Origin: G965195345 sp965277775
GTDB lineage: Bacteria; Pseudomonadota; Gammaproteobacteria; CAKMZV01
Direction: 5' to 3'
NCBI GenBank assembly: GCA_965277775.1
Contig: OZ255843.1
Coordinates: 1,054,001 to 1,118,000 of the forward strand
Length of the DNA stretch: 64,000 nucleotides
This document shows, one piece after another, positions 18,044 to 27,237 of this stretch (position 1 is the first letter of the stretch; the number at the start of each line of letters is the position of its first letter). The notes under the pieces were generated by a model. It saw only the letters and a list, made by a program, of their open reading frames with translations, did not search any database and was not told where the DNA came from. The position numbers and the translations under genes are program-made.

Positions 18044-20851
18044 ATGGATAAAAACCAATACCAAAACACCCTTAATTTACCGCAAACAGATTTCCCCATG
18101 CGCGGCAATCTGGCGGTAGCCGAACCCAAACAACTTGAGCGTTGGGCCTCACAAGGCATCTACCAGAAGTTGCGCAAAAACCGCCAAGGCGCGCCCAGAT
18201 TTATTTTGCACGATGGCCCGCCCTATGCCAATGGTGACATTCATATCGGACATGCGCTCAATAAGATTCTCAAGGACATCATTGTTAAATCACAATCGAT
18301 GAATGGCAAGGATGCGCCCTACCTTCCTGGCTGGGATTGTCATGGTTTGCCCATTGAGTGGCAGATGGAAAAAAAACACGGCAAGGTTGGGAAGAAATTG
18401 GATGAGAAAGCATTCCGCCAAAAATGTCGAGAACACGCAGATGTACAAATAGAGCGGCAGAAGGCCGATTTTTTACGTTTAGGCATTATGGGCAATTGGC
18501 AGGAACCCTACAAGACCAAAGATTTTTCATTTGAAGCCGCTGAAATTCGAGCCTTGGCAAAAATGCTAAAGAACGGCCATGTGCGCAGGGGCGTTAAGTC
18601 GGTCTTTTGGAGTGTTGGCTGTGTATCGGCTTTGGCAGAAGCGGAGGTTGAGTACGAAGATAAGGTCTCTAATGCCATTGATGTGGCCTTCAAAGCGCAC
18701 AATCCAGAAGTCATTAAACAACAACTGCAAATCGATTTTACCGACCTATTTGCAGTTATTTGGACGACCACCCCTTGGACCATGCCCGCCAATCAAGCCA
18801 TTTGTTTGAATGCAGATTTAGATTATGTGGTTATAGCCTACAAAGGCGCTTCGTACTTATTGGCAAAAGATTTGGTGACTGAATGCGCTCAGCGTTATGA
18901 ATGGGATGAATCTGCTGTACAAATCCAAGCCACATTTCTTGGTAAAGAAATGGAAGGCGTGTTGTTTGAGCATCCGCTTTATGGGCGTACCGTGCCAATG
19001 GTATTGGGTGAACACGTGACCACAGAAAGTGGGACTGGGTGTGTTCACACTGCACCGGCACACGGCCCAGATGACTTTGACATAGGACTCAAATACGATT
19101 TAGACACCCATTGTCCAGTGGATGAAAATGGCGTATTTCTCAATGATGTCCCCTTATTTGGCGGACAATTTGTGTTTAAAGCCGAAGATGGCATCATTGA
19201 AGTGTTGCAAAAAAATCAGCGCTTGTTAAAACACGAATTGTTCAAACACAGCTACCCGCATTGCTGGCGGACTAAGACCCCACTGATTTACCGTGCGACT
19301 TCACAATGGTTTATTCGCATGGACAAATTACGCGAGCCTGCGCTCAAGGCCATTGAAAAATTGACCTTTACGCCGTCGTGGGGACGTTCTCGGTTAAAAG
19401 GCATGATCGAAAACAGACCCGATTGGTGTATTTCAAGACAGCGATATTGGGGCGTTCCTATTCCATTGTTCACACATAAAGTCACAGGAGAGATGCACCC
19501 CGATACGGCAGCGATTATGGAGCGGGTGGCAGAAGCGGTTGCGCTCAAAGGTATTGATGCTTGGTTTGACAGCCGTCCCGAAGATTGGTTGGCAATTGAA
19601 AGTGGGGATTATGAACAAACTCGAGACATCTTAGACGTCTGGTTTGATTCAGGGGTGACCCACTATGGTGTGGGCGATGTGCGCGATGAGGTCAGCATAC
19701 CGGCTGATTTATATTTAGAAGGCTCTGACCAACATCGTGGTTGGTTTCAATCTTCATTATTAACCAGCGTGGGCATGCACGGCAAACCCCCGTACAAAGG
19801 CTTGTTGACGCATGGCTTTACTGTGGATGAAAACGGACGCAAAATGTCGAAATCCATCGGCAATGTGATAGCGCCACAAAAAATTTGTAATACTTATGGG
19901 GCCGACATTTTAAGACTGTGGGTGGCCAGCTCAGATTACCGCCAAGAATTGGCCGTTTCAGACGAGATCATCAAGTACACAGCAGATGCTTATAGACGTA
20001 TTCGTAATACGGCCAGATTTATGCTGAGTAATTTGTACGATTTTAATCCAGAAACCGGTTGTGTAGAACCCGATGACATGGTCTGGCTTGACCGTTGGGC
20101 AATTGACCTGAGCGCACACTTACAAACGAAAATCGTCACAGCCTACGATGACTACCGATTCCATTTGATCTATCAGGAATTGCACAATTTTGCGACCGTC
20201 GATATGGGCGGATTCTACCTTGATATAATCAAAGATCGGCTCTATACAGCCAAAAAAGATGGCCTGGCTCGACGATCGGCGCAAACGGCCTTGTATCATA
20301 TCATCCAAGCAATGACCCATTGGATTGCACCCATACTGTCGTTTACTGCAGAAGAAATTTGGCGTCACATACCCCAGCAGAAAAGTGAATCCATCTTCCT
20401 GCAATCGTGGTACGATGCCTTGGCTCAATTACCCAATGACACGTCATTTGATGGCGCATACTGGCAGCAAATTCAAAGCATAAAAACCATGGTGGGCAAG
20501 CAATTAGAAGTTTTACGGCAACAAGGGCACATAGGCAGCTCTTTGGATGCTGAAGTTGACCTCTATGTGACAGACGAATGGTTTGATCGCTTAGCCTTGT
20601 TGGAAGATGAATTGCGTTTTATCCTCATCACCTCTTATGCTCGTATCCATCCTTTGAGTGAGGCGCCAGCTAAGGCCAATGAAACAGAAATTGAAGGGAT
20701 TCAAATTCATGCTTTCGCCAGTCAATATGAAAAATGTGCACGTTCCTGGCATCGTCGGGAAAGTGTCAATAAAAATCCAGATTACCCTCAATTGGATGAC
20801 CGTTCAATTATAAATTTGAGTGGTTCGGGAGAGAAACGTCTGTATGCCTGA
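18044..20851 (+). CDS. ileS: Isoleucyl-tRNA synthetase
   Basis: This class I synthetase charges tRNA-Ile. The 935 residues include HIGH at 67-70 (NGDIHIGHALNK), the editing-domain segment TTPWTMPANQAICLN, KMSKS at 600-604 (GRKMSKSIGN) and a tRNA-binding C-terminus. The C-terminal zinc module is degenerate. Of the four cysteines usual in bacterial-type IleRS, only Cys898 (in EKCARSWH) remains; the others align with Ser, Asp and Ser, although the closing GSGEKRLYA is kept. It overlaps lspA by 8 bases (ATG inside its final codons), so the two are co-transcribed and probably coupled. Confidence 0.97.
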   Translation: MDKNQYQNTLNLPQTDFPMRGNLAVAEPKQLERWASQGIYQKLRKNRQGAPRFILHDGPPYANGDIHIGHALNKILKDIIVKSQSMNGKDAPYLPGWDCHGLPIEWQMEKKHGKVGKKLDEKAFRQKCREHADVQIERQKADFLRLGIMGNWQEPYKTKDFSFEAAEIRALAKMLKNGHVRRGVKSVFWSVGCVSALAEAEVEYEDKVSNAIDVAFKAHNPEVIKQQLQIDFTDLFAVIWTTTPWTMPANQAICLNADLDYVVIAYKGASYLLAKDLVTECAQRYEWDESAVQIQATFLGKEMEGVLFEHPLYGRTVPMVLGEHVTTESGTGCVHTAPAHGPDDFDIGLKYDLDTHCPVDENGVFLNDVPLFGGQFVFKAEDGIIEVLQKNQRLLKHELFKHSYPHCWRTKTPLIYRATSQWFIRMDKLREPALKAIEKLTFTPSWGRSRLKGMIENRPDWCISRQRYWGVPIPLFTHKVTGEMHPDTAAIMERVAEAVALKGIDAWFDSRPEDWLAIESGDYEQTRDILDVWFDSGVTHYGVGDVRDEVSIPADLYLEGSDQHRGWFQSSLLTSVGMHGKPPYKGLLTHGFTVDENGRKMSKSIGNVIAPQKICNTYGADILRLWVASSDYRQELAVSDEIIKYTADAYRRIRNTARFMLSNLYDFNPETGCVEPDDMVWLDRWAIDLSAHLQTKIVTAYDDYRFHLIYQELHNFATVDMGGFYLDIIKDRLYTAKKDGLARRSAQTALYHIIQAMTHWIAPILSFTAEEIWRHIPQQKSESIFLQSWYDALAQLPNDTSFDGAYWQQIQSIKTMVGKQLEVLRQQGHIGSSLDAEVDLYVTDEWFDRLALLEDELRFILITSYARIHPLSEAPAKANETEIEGIQIHAFASQYEKCARSWHRRESVNKNPDYPQLDDRSIINLSGSGEKRLYA

Positions 20852-21431
20852 CACAAAAATCGTGAAAAGCCGATACTTTGAAAGTGGCTTAGTCCTCTTA
20901 CCCTTGTCATTATTCATATCTTTATTGGATCAATTCACCAAGGGGCTGGCGTCTTTCTTATTTACCTACGCTCAGCCTTATGAACTCACGGCGTTTTTAA
21001 ACATCTTTTTGTTGCATAACGAGGGCGCTGCTTTCAGTTTTTTGAGCAATGCGGGGGGATGGCAACGCTGGTTTTTCAGCATTTTAGCAGTACTGGTTTC
21101 GCTTTATATTGTTTGGGTTTTACGTCAAAAACCTTGGCAGAACCATCGTTTATTTTGCTTAGGTCTGGCGCTTATTCTCGGCGGGGCTGTGGGCAATGTG
21201 ATCGATCGATTAGCCCTTGGATTTGTGGTCGATTTTATTGATTTTCATGCCTTTGACTGGCACTTCCCAGCATTCAATGTGGCGGACATTGCCATTTCTG
21301 TCGGTGTTGTGTTCTACATTTTGGATGCGATATTAAATCCCGATCCAAAGAAGGCTGAATCACCAGCTGAGCCCGAACAATCTAAACCCGAACAATCTAA
21401 ACCCGAGCAATCTAAGCCCGAGCAAAGCTAA
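20844..21431 (+). CDS. lspA: Lipoprotein signal peptidase (signal peptidase II)
   Basis: Inner-membrane aspartyl protease that cleaves diacylated prolipoproteins before the lipid-modified Cys. I use the ATG at 20844 (MPDTKIVKSRYF), giving 195 residues; the frame extends further upstream inside ileS. Four membrane segments are visible, with the catalytic aspartates Asp121 in GNVIDRLALG and Asp148 in FNVADIAIS. After the last membrane helix comes an unusual tail built of four copies of KPEQS-type repeats, encoded by a 15-bp tandem repeat. It follows ileS, a common arrangement, and would process the many lipoproteins encoded in this window. Confidence 0.96.
   Translation: MPDTKIVKSRYFESGLVLLPLSLFISLLDQFTKGLASFLFTYAQPYELTAFLNIFLLHNEGAAFSFLSNAGGWQRWFFSILAVLVSLYIVWVLRQKPWQNHRLFCLGLALILGGAVGNVIDRLALGFVVDFIDFHAFDWHFPAFNVADIAISVGVVFYILDAILNPDPKKAESPAEPEQSKPEQSKPEQSKPEQS
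21372..21431 (+). repeat. 15-bp tandem repeat at the 3' end of lspA
   Basis: Four consecutive units of CCCGAACAATCTAAA-type sequence (the first two identical, the last degenerate and containing the stop codon) encode PEQSK repeats. Copy number can change without frameshift. Confidence 0.9.
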
Positions 21432-21447
21432 TCCTCAAAATGACGAC

Positions 21448-21467
21448 CCGCCTCTGTTCAAAGGCGG
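21448..21467. terminator. Weak hairpin between convergent lspA and htpG
   Basis: CCGCCT and AGGCGG form a six-base stem around an eight-base loop between the two convergent stop codons. No T-run follows in either direction, so function as a terminator is uncertain. Confidence 0.3.
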
Positions 21468-21529
21468 TGTTGATAAGCAAGACCCTAAGGGATTATTTCG
21501 TGGCTGTCAACGCCTTGTGCCTGGCGCCG

Positions 21530-23398
21530 TTATTTGATGAGTTGAGCAAAAAGGGCGTTCATGCGACGGACAAACTCGCCAGGATTTGGCAGTGAGGCCC
21601 CTTCAGATAACAGGGCTTGATCCAATAATAAATTGGACCATTCTGAGAAATTTTCATCCCCTGTGTGTTTTTCAATATGCTGTATGAGTTTGTGTTCAGG
21701 ATTGATCTCTAACACGGGTTTAATCTCGTTCATTTCTTGACCCATTTGTTTTAAAATCTGTTGCATATGGTGATTCATTTCGCCATCAGCGCTGATCACA
21801 CAAGCTGGATATTGACGCAATCGATTGGATATTCTGACTTCTTTAACTCGGTCTCCCAAGGCCTCTTTGACTGCGTCTAACAAACCTTGATGAACTTCAT
21901 CTGCCGATTGTTCTTTGTCCTTGTCCTCGCTTTCATCTGGCTTTTTATCGCCTGGTAAAACAAGCCCCGCTTGGTTCGCTGCTTGTAGTTTTTTGCCATC
22001 GTATTCTGTGAGATGGGTGGTCACCCATTCATCAATCTTGTCGCTCAGTAATAAGACATCGATGTTGCGTTCTTTGAATACTTCAAGGTGCGGACTATTG
22101 AGCGCTGAAGTTTTGGAATCTGCACTAAGAAAGTAGATGTCATCCTGACCTTCAATTCTATTCTTGAGATACTCGTCCAATGACAAATCACTGTGATTTA
22201 TTGAGTCAAATCTTAGGATTTTAGCGATGCGCTCTTTGTTGTCAGCGTCTTCAATGATCCCTTCTTTCAGCACTTTGCCAAAGGTTTGAATCAAGGTGGC
22301 AAAAGCCTCGCCATTGTCCTTGGCCAGCGCTTCGATTTTGTCTAATATTTTTTTGACCAAGCCTGAACGAATGCGTTTTATGATTCGACTGTCTTGCAAG
22401 ATTTCCCTCGAAACATTCAATGGCAAGTCGGGACAGTCAACAATCCCCCGAATGAAGCGCAAATAATTGGGCAACAAAGTGCTGGGGTCTTCCATGATGA
22501 ACACGCGCTTAACATAGAGCTTAACGCCTTGTTTTTGATCTCGCTCGTACAAGTCAAAGGGGGCACGATTGGGTATAAACAACAAAGCGGTGTATTCGGT
22601 CGTGCCTTCTACCCGACTGTGAATCCACGACAAGGGATTTTCCCAATCCGTTGCGACCATTTTGTAAAACCCTTGGTAATCTTCATCGCTCACTTCTTTG
22701 GGATTTTTGGTCCAAAGCGCTTCGGCTTTGTTGACCGTCTCTAAAGGTTTTTTATCCGCTTCTTTGGGCAGTTGTACGGGAAAATTGATGTGCTCAGAAT
22801 AGCGATGTACAATGCTTTTGAGCTTAAATAAATCTAAAAATTCGCTGCATTCGTCTTTGATTTTGAGGGTGATAGTCGTGCCGCGGGTGGCTTTGGCTTT
22901 GTCGGCCAAGGTGAATTCACCATCGCCTTTAGAGACCCAACGAACGCCTTGGTCAGGACTATCACCTGCACGGCGGGTATGAATTTCAACTTTTTCAGCC
23001 ACCATAAAGGTTGAATAAAAGCCCACACCAAACTGACCAATTAGGTTTGAATCACGCGCTTCTTCAGCTTTTAATTGATCAAGAAACATCTTGGTCCCTG
23101 AGCTGGCAATGGTGCCGATATTGGCCAATACTTCAACCTCGTTCATGCCAATGCCATTGTCGCTGATGACCAGCGTTTTCTTGGTTTTATTGGGAATGAT
23201 TTGAATGCCAAACTTGCTGTCTTTCTCTAATAGATCATTATTGGACAAGGCTGAAAATCTTAATTTATCTAAAGCATCGGAAGCATTGGAAATGAGCTCG
23301 CGCAAAAATATTTCTTTATTGCTATAAAGCGAATGGATCATGAGATCCAATAATTGACTGACTTCCGTTTTAAAAGCGTGCTTTTTTGATTTTGACAT
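21530..23398 (-). CDS. htpG: Molecular chaperone HtpG (Hsp90 family)
   Basis: Cytosolic Hsp90 homologue of 622 residues. The N-terminal ATPase contains FLRELISNASDALDKLR, ISDNGIGMNEVEV and GQFGVGFYSTFMVA. The middle domain contains YVKRVFIMED and DLPLNVSREILQ, and the C-terminal dimerisation domain follows. A GAGGAG ribosome binding site lies seven bases before the ATG. A CTTGAAA heptamer upstream suggests heat-shock sigma control. It is convergent with ileS-lspA and divergent from psd. Confidence 0.97.
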   Translation of the reverse strand: MSKSKKHAFKTEVSQLLDLMIHSLYSNKEIFLRELISNASDALDKLRFSALSNNDLLEKDSKFGIQIIPNKTKKTLVISDNGIGMNEVEVLANIGTIASSGTKMFLDQLKAEEARDSNLIGQFGVGFYSTFMVAEKVEIHTRRAGDSPDQGVRWVSKGDGEFTLADKAKATRGTTITLKIKDECSEFLDLFKLKSIVHRYSEHINFPVQLPKEADKKPLETVNKAEALWTKNPKEVSDEDYQGFYKMVATDWENPLSWIHSRVEGTTEYTALLFIPNRAPFDLYERDQKQGVKLYVKRVFIMEDPSTLLPNYLRFIRGIVDCPDLPLNVSREILQDSRIIKRIRSGLVKKILDKIEALAKDNGEAFATLIQTFGKVLKEGIIEDADNKERIAKILRFDSINHSDLSLDEYLKNRIEGQDDIYFLSADSKTSALNSPHLEVFKERNIDVLLLSDKIDEWVTTHLTEYDGKKLQAANQAGLVLPGDKKPDESEDKDKEQSADEVHQGLLDAVKEALGDRVKEVRISNRLRQYPACVISADGEMNHHMQQILKQMGQEMNEIKPVLEINPEHKLIQHIEKHTGDENFSEWSNLLLDQALLSEGASLPNPGEFVRRMNALFAQLIK

Positions 23399-23478
23399 GG
23401 TCTAACTCCTCAGTATGGGTGTCGTTTCTGAATGTTTTAAAATATAATTAGTGGATTAGAATGCTAACATCTATTGGC

Positions 23479-23507
23479 TATATATATACCGATTGACTCA
23501 TTTCAAG
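23479..23507 (-). promoter_or_regulatory. Heat-shock-sigma-like promoter of htpG
   Basis: On the minus strand CTTGAAA (23501-23507) matches the sigma-32 -35 consensus exactly. About 12 bases further is an AT-rich TATATATA stretch that only partly fits the CCCCATNT -10. It lies about 105 bases before the htpG ATG. The match is suggestive, not decisive. Confidence 0.4.
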
Positions 23508-23526
23508 ATTAGAATTCCACATAAAT

Positions 23527-24366
23527 ATGGTTTATCTTCAATATTGCTTGCCTAAAAAGTGCCTGACGCGCGCTGTGGCTGTGCTTGCGCAAAGCCGTCA
23601 AAGGTGGATTAAAAACAGACTGATCCAATGGGCCATGCGCTATTTTGGCATAGGCTTAGAGGAAGCAGAAATTAAATCAATTGACCGATTTGAGCATTTC
23701 AACGCCTTCTTTACGCGGGCGCTCATTGCAACAGCACGGCCCATAGCGCCCGCATCAAATGCCATTGTTGCTGGCGCAGATGGCGTGATCAGCGAACAAG
23801 GCATCATTCAATCACAGCGCCTGTTTCAAGCCAAGGGGCGGCGCTATGCATTGCCTGATTTATTACAAGATCAAACCCTGGCCAGCGAATTTGAAGGCGG
23901 GCTTTATTCGACCATTTATTTATCGCCCAAAGATTATCATAGGGTGCACATGCCCTTAGACGGGCAATTACTAAAGAGCGTGTACGTGCCGGGCACCTTA
24001 TTCTCAGTCAACGAAAAATCAACTCTCGCCATCCCTCAACTGATGGCTCGAAATGAACGTTTGTATGCCATATTTGAAACGGCCATTGGTCCCATCATCA
24101 TCGTCTTTGTCGGGGCATTATTGGTGGCTGGCATTGAAACGGTTTGGCAAAAGAAAGTCGCGGACCTTCAGCGGGATCAGCACATTTACACGCCCGACCA
24201 TGTTTGGTCTTTTAAAAAAGGACAAGAACTTGGACGGTTTTATTTTGGCTCAACCATCATTATGATATTGCCACGCAACGCAGCCGAGTTGACTCAGCAA
24301 GCTTATACCCCTGTCAAGATGGGTCAAACCATCGCAACCCTCATTGAACCAAAACCCCCACAATGA
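23527..24366 (+). CDS. psd: Phosphatidylserine decarboxylase proenzyme
   Basis: Inner-membrane-associated pyruvoyl enzyme that makes phosphatidylethanolamine. The 279-residue proenzyme has the self-cleavage site FGST (Gly241-Ser242), the Asp85 region VAGADGVISE and the His region PKDYHRVHMPLDG. The family's usual LGST is FGST here. Its stop overlaps the ATG of the next gene in an ATGA junction. Confidence 0.95.
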   Translation: MVYLQYCLPKKCLTRAVAVLAQSRQRWIKNRLIQWAMRYFGIGLEEAEIKSIDRFEHFNAFFTRALIATARPIAPASNAIVAGADGVISEQGIIQSQRLFQAKGRRYALPDLLQDQTLASEFEGGLYSTIYLSPKDYHRVHMPLDGQLLKSVYVPGTLFSVNEKSTLAIPQLMARNERLYAIFETAIGPIIIVFVGALLVAGIETVWQKKVADLQRDQHIYTPDHVWSFKKGQELGRFYFGSTIIMILPRNAAELTQQAYTPVKMGQTIATLIEPKPPQ

Positions 24367-26894
24367 AAGACCGTCTTTTGTCCTTATTAAATACACTATT
24401 TGCGCAAAAACCTTATGCTCAGATTGATCGCTCTACGCACAAAAAATTAGGCTGGAGCGTTTTTCTATACTGCCTCATTGCCTACTTAATCACCATGCCT
24501 TTTACCGTGGGTTTTGAGGATTCTGGGTTATTTGCCTCAGTCTGTTATTATGCTGGCATTGCCCACCCGCCAGGTTATCCTTTATACACCATCCTCTGTC
24601 CGCCATTTGCCCATATTCCATTCATCACACCAGCCCACGGTGTGGCCATTTTCAGTGCGGTGACCGCGGCTTTGGCCAGCGTCGCAATCGCTTTCATTTG
24701 TTTGAGACTGACGGGGCATTTTTGGGCCGCTTTAGGCGCAGGGTTGGTCAATGGCTTGTCGTTGTACTTCTGGTCACAGGCCGTTACACAAGAGGTTTAT
24801 GCGCTCAATGCCATGTTGTTTTTTTGGATGTTCGCATTCAGCTTAGAACTGGCTCATAAGCCGTGCAGACGGTGGCTTTTTTTATTAGCACTGACAGCGG
24901 GCCTTGGACTCAGTAACCACTGGCCGCTTTTTGTCCTCGCAGGGGTACTGATTCCTTTCGTGTTAACCCCAGCATGGCGTGATCTGTGGACTCTGCTGAA
25001 AGGCTGGCATTTCTTTATCGCATTGGGCTGTTTTTTGGCCGGTTTGTTGCCATACCTTTATATGTGGCTTCGTTCTTTAAGCGACCCTTTTATCAGTTTT
25101 TACGGTCCGATCACCACTTGGAAAGACTTCGTGTTTTATCTGACAAGAAAGGGCTATTCGTCGGTTGACGATCAAGGCGCGAATTTGAACGATAAACAAG
25201 ATTTTTTCTACTGGTTTCTCGACATCACCGTCGCCCAATTTTCATGGGTTTGGATTGCCTTAGCCATATTGGGATTGCTGATGTTGCTGAAAAATCGAGT
25301 GGTTTTGGGCATGGGCCTGACGCTTTCAATATTATCAGGCAGTCTGTTGTTGCTGCTCTATCTGTTGAATTTTACTTATTCCTTAATTTGGCGCGATGTT
25401 TTTCGCGTGTATCCTTTGACATCTTGGGGGCTGGTCGTGCTATTGGGTGGTGTTGGTTTGTACCAATTACAGATCATAATCAATCGCTATGTGAAAAAAG
25501 GGCAATGGCTCAGTACGGCTTTGGTGGGCTTAGTCGTTGCTTATTTGAGCGTGATCAATGGCCAATTAAATTGGCGGGATAAGACAACTTTTGCAGATCA
25601 ATTTGCCACAACCATCCTCGATAGTTTAGAACAGAATGCGATATTGATAACCTACGATGACTCCCATTTGCCCATTATTTACAAAAGATATGCCGAGCAC
25701 TATCGACCAGACGTCACGCTCTATAATGGACAATCATTGGCATTGGGCAATCGGTTGACCACGGCGCTCACACCGACTAAAAAGAAAGATGCGGTCTATG
25801 CTGAGTTAGTGCGAAAGTCCACCAGACCCACTTATGTATTCTATGAGCAAAACGTCAAAGGCCACTTTGAAGATTACGGCATTTTAAAAAAAGTGCTGAG
25901 TATCAGTTCAGCAACGCACTTCACTTACAAAGCAATAGACCCACTGATTGACTTAGTGAAAAAGACCGATGTGTTTAATACCCATGACCAGTGGACGCGA
26001 AATATGCAAATCAAGCTGGCGAATCGCATGTCGGAAATTTACTATAAATTAGCCGATTCTGATCCACAAAAAGCCCCATTGAGAGCGGCTTTAGAATCGA
26101 CCGCCTATGGTAATGTGGCCCAAGCTTATGCTTGGTATGAAAATCGATCGCCTGAGAGTGAATATGCCCGTCATGTTGATAATCTCAAACGCATAAAATC
26201 ACATTTTGAACGGCAAGACCCTTACGATCAATCGCTCTATTACGAATATCTGGGACGTGTTCAATCGATAAAATTGACCAGGCTCAACTACCAGTTGCTT
26301 GAAAAAACCCTGTTAGAAGGTGTGGGGGTTTACGAGGCCAACGACAGCCCCCCTTTAAAATCCTTGCTTGAACTCTATGCCCAAGTTGGCGAGGATAAAA
26401 AAATGGCACACTGGGAATCACAATATCCGAATGTGATCAGAGGCAGTGAAATCATTACTAATCTGCGTAAAACCGGTTTTGCTGAGCCCGATCATCGGGT
26501 GGCATTATTAGAAAAACAACAGAAGATTAATACCATTTACCAAAAAGGGTTGGATGCCTTGGTTGCTGGAAAACCAGAGCTGATTTTGGAACAGATGAAT
26601 CTTCTACAAGCCATCCATCCTGATAGCGTTGAGGTGTATTTCCTTGGAACGGGCATGGCTGTGTTACAGAGAGAATATCAGAAAGCGTTGATGCTGTTGA
26701 CAAAATTATTAGCCATTGATCCCAATCATTTTGACGGGCTCATCAATATATCAAAGATTCTCATTTACTTCAAACAATACGATGAAGCCGCCATGTTCTT
26801 AGGTCGTGCGCAAGCGCTGGAGCCCGAAAATCCACAAGTGGTTCAACTGCTGAGCCTGCTGAATAGATTACAGCAAAATAATCAAACGCAATAG
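24363..26894 (+). CDS. DUF2723-type multispanning membrane protein with C-terminal TPR repeats
   Basis: This 843-residue protein begins with a polytopic domain (roughly residues 25-400, about ten membrane helices). It contains the family signature GFEDSGLFASVCYYAGIAHP followed by PGYPLYTI, as in DUF2723/TMEM260-like putative glycosyltransferases. A soluble region follows, ending with TPR-like helices (about residues 720-840: KALMLLTKLLAIDPNHFDGL and similar). Members of the fold are suspected to use lipid-linked sugars, as protein O-mannosyltransferases do, but the reaction here is unknown. It overlaps psd by four bases and is probably translated with it. A glycosylation role for exported Ser/Thr-rich lipoproteins would be attractive, but it is only speculation. 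Confidence 0.85.
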   Translation: MKDRLLSLLNTLFAQKPYAQIDRSTHKKLGWSVFLYCLIAYLITMPFTVGFEDSGLFASVCYYAGIAHPPGYPLYTILCPPFAHIPFITPAHGVAIFSAVTAALASVAIAFICLRLTGHFWAALGAGLVNGLSLYFWSQAVTQEVYALNAMLFFWMFAFSLELAHKPCRRWLFLLALTAGLGLSNHWPLFVLAGVLIPFVLTPAWRDLWTLLKGWHFFIALGCFLAGLLPYLYMWLRSLSDPFISFYGPITTWKDFVFYLTRKGYSSVDDQGANLNDKQDFFYWFLDITVAQFSWVWIALAILGLLMLLKNRVVLGMGLTLSILSGSLLLLLYLLNFTYSLIWRDVFRVYPLTSWGLVVLLGGVGLYQLQIIINRYVKKGQWLSTALVGLVVAYLSVINGQLNWRDKTTFADQFATTILDSLEQNAILITYDDSHLPIIYKRYAEHYRPDVTLYNGQSLALGNRLTTALTPTKKKDAVYAELVRKSTRPTYVFYEQNVKGHFEDYGILKKVLSISSATHFTYKAIDPLIDLVKKTDVFNTHDQWTRNMQIKLANRMSEIYYKLADSDPQKAPLRAALESTAYGNVAQAYAWYENRSPESEYARHVDNLKRIKSHFERQDPYDQSLYYEYLGRVQSIKLTRLNYQLLEKTLLEGVGVYEANDSPPLKSLLELYAQVGEDKKMAHWESQYPNVIRGSEIITNLRKTGFAEPDHRVALLEKQQKINTIYQKGLDALVAGKPELILEQMNLLQAIHPDSVEVYFLGTGMAVLQREYQKALMLLTKLLAIDPNHFDGLINISKILIYFKQYDEAAMFLGRAQALEPENPQVVQLLSLLNRLQQNNQTQ

Positions 26895-26914
26895 TCACTT
26901 CGATTAGACGCTGC

Positions 26915-26950
26915 TGCGCCAACAGCGCATCATCAATCTTGTTGATTTTT
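26915..26950 (+). terminator. Terminator region after the DUF2723 gene
   Basis: Two small stems follow each other: TGCGC/GCGCA (26915-26929), then ATCAA/TTGAT (26932-26946) followed by four T. Together they are a plausible rho-independent terminator before the atp promoter. Confidence 0.45.
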
Positions 26951-26963
26951 AGATAAAATAGTT

Positions 26964-26992
26964 TTGCACATAATCACCAAAGAGCTTATAAT
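26964..26992 (+). promoter_or_regulatory. Putative promoter of the atp operon
   Basis: TTGCAC (26964-26969) and a perfect TATAAT (26987-26992) are 17 bp apart. The predicted transcription start would be at or just before the GTG/ATG of the first gene, giving a leaderless or nearly leaderless message. Confidence 0.5.
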
Positions 26993-27003
26993 TTACATCA
27001 GTG

Positions 27004-27231
27004 ATGGTCAATAAAAAACGGGGTACGAAAACAGCCAATTTCGTTTTAATGAGCGTTGGCACAACCTTTAGTGCCATGGTAATATCTGGCTTTTTAGTTG
27101 GATATTTCATTGACGAAATTTTTAATACCCGACCTTGGCTGATGATTGCAAGCGGTTTTTTGGGCATTGTTGGTGGTTTCATTCGCATACATGAAATACT
27201 GAATAAAATGTCTCAAAACGATGAAAAATAA
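27004..27231 (+). CDS. AtpZ/AtpI-family small membrane protein
   Basis: The product is about 75 residues with two membrane segments (about 18-38 and 46-66), matching the putative F0F1-ATPase assembly/Mg-Ca transport protein family often found upstream of atpI. The start may be the GTG at 27001 or the ATG at 27004; no Shine-Dalgarno sequence is visible and the promoter lies immediately before it. It is six bases upstream of atpI and is the first gene of the operon. Confidence 0.75.
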   Translation: MVNKKRGTKTANFVLMSVGTTFSAMVISGFLVGYFIDEIFNTRPWLMIASGFLGIVGGFIRIHEILNKMSQNDEK

Positions 27232-27237
27232 GAGCGA

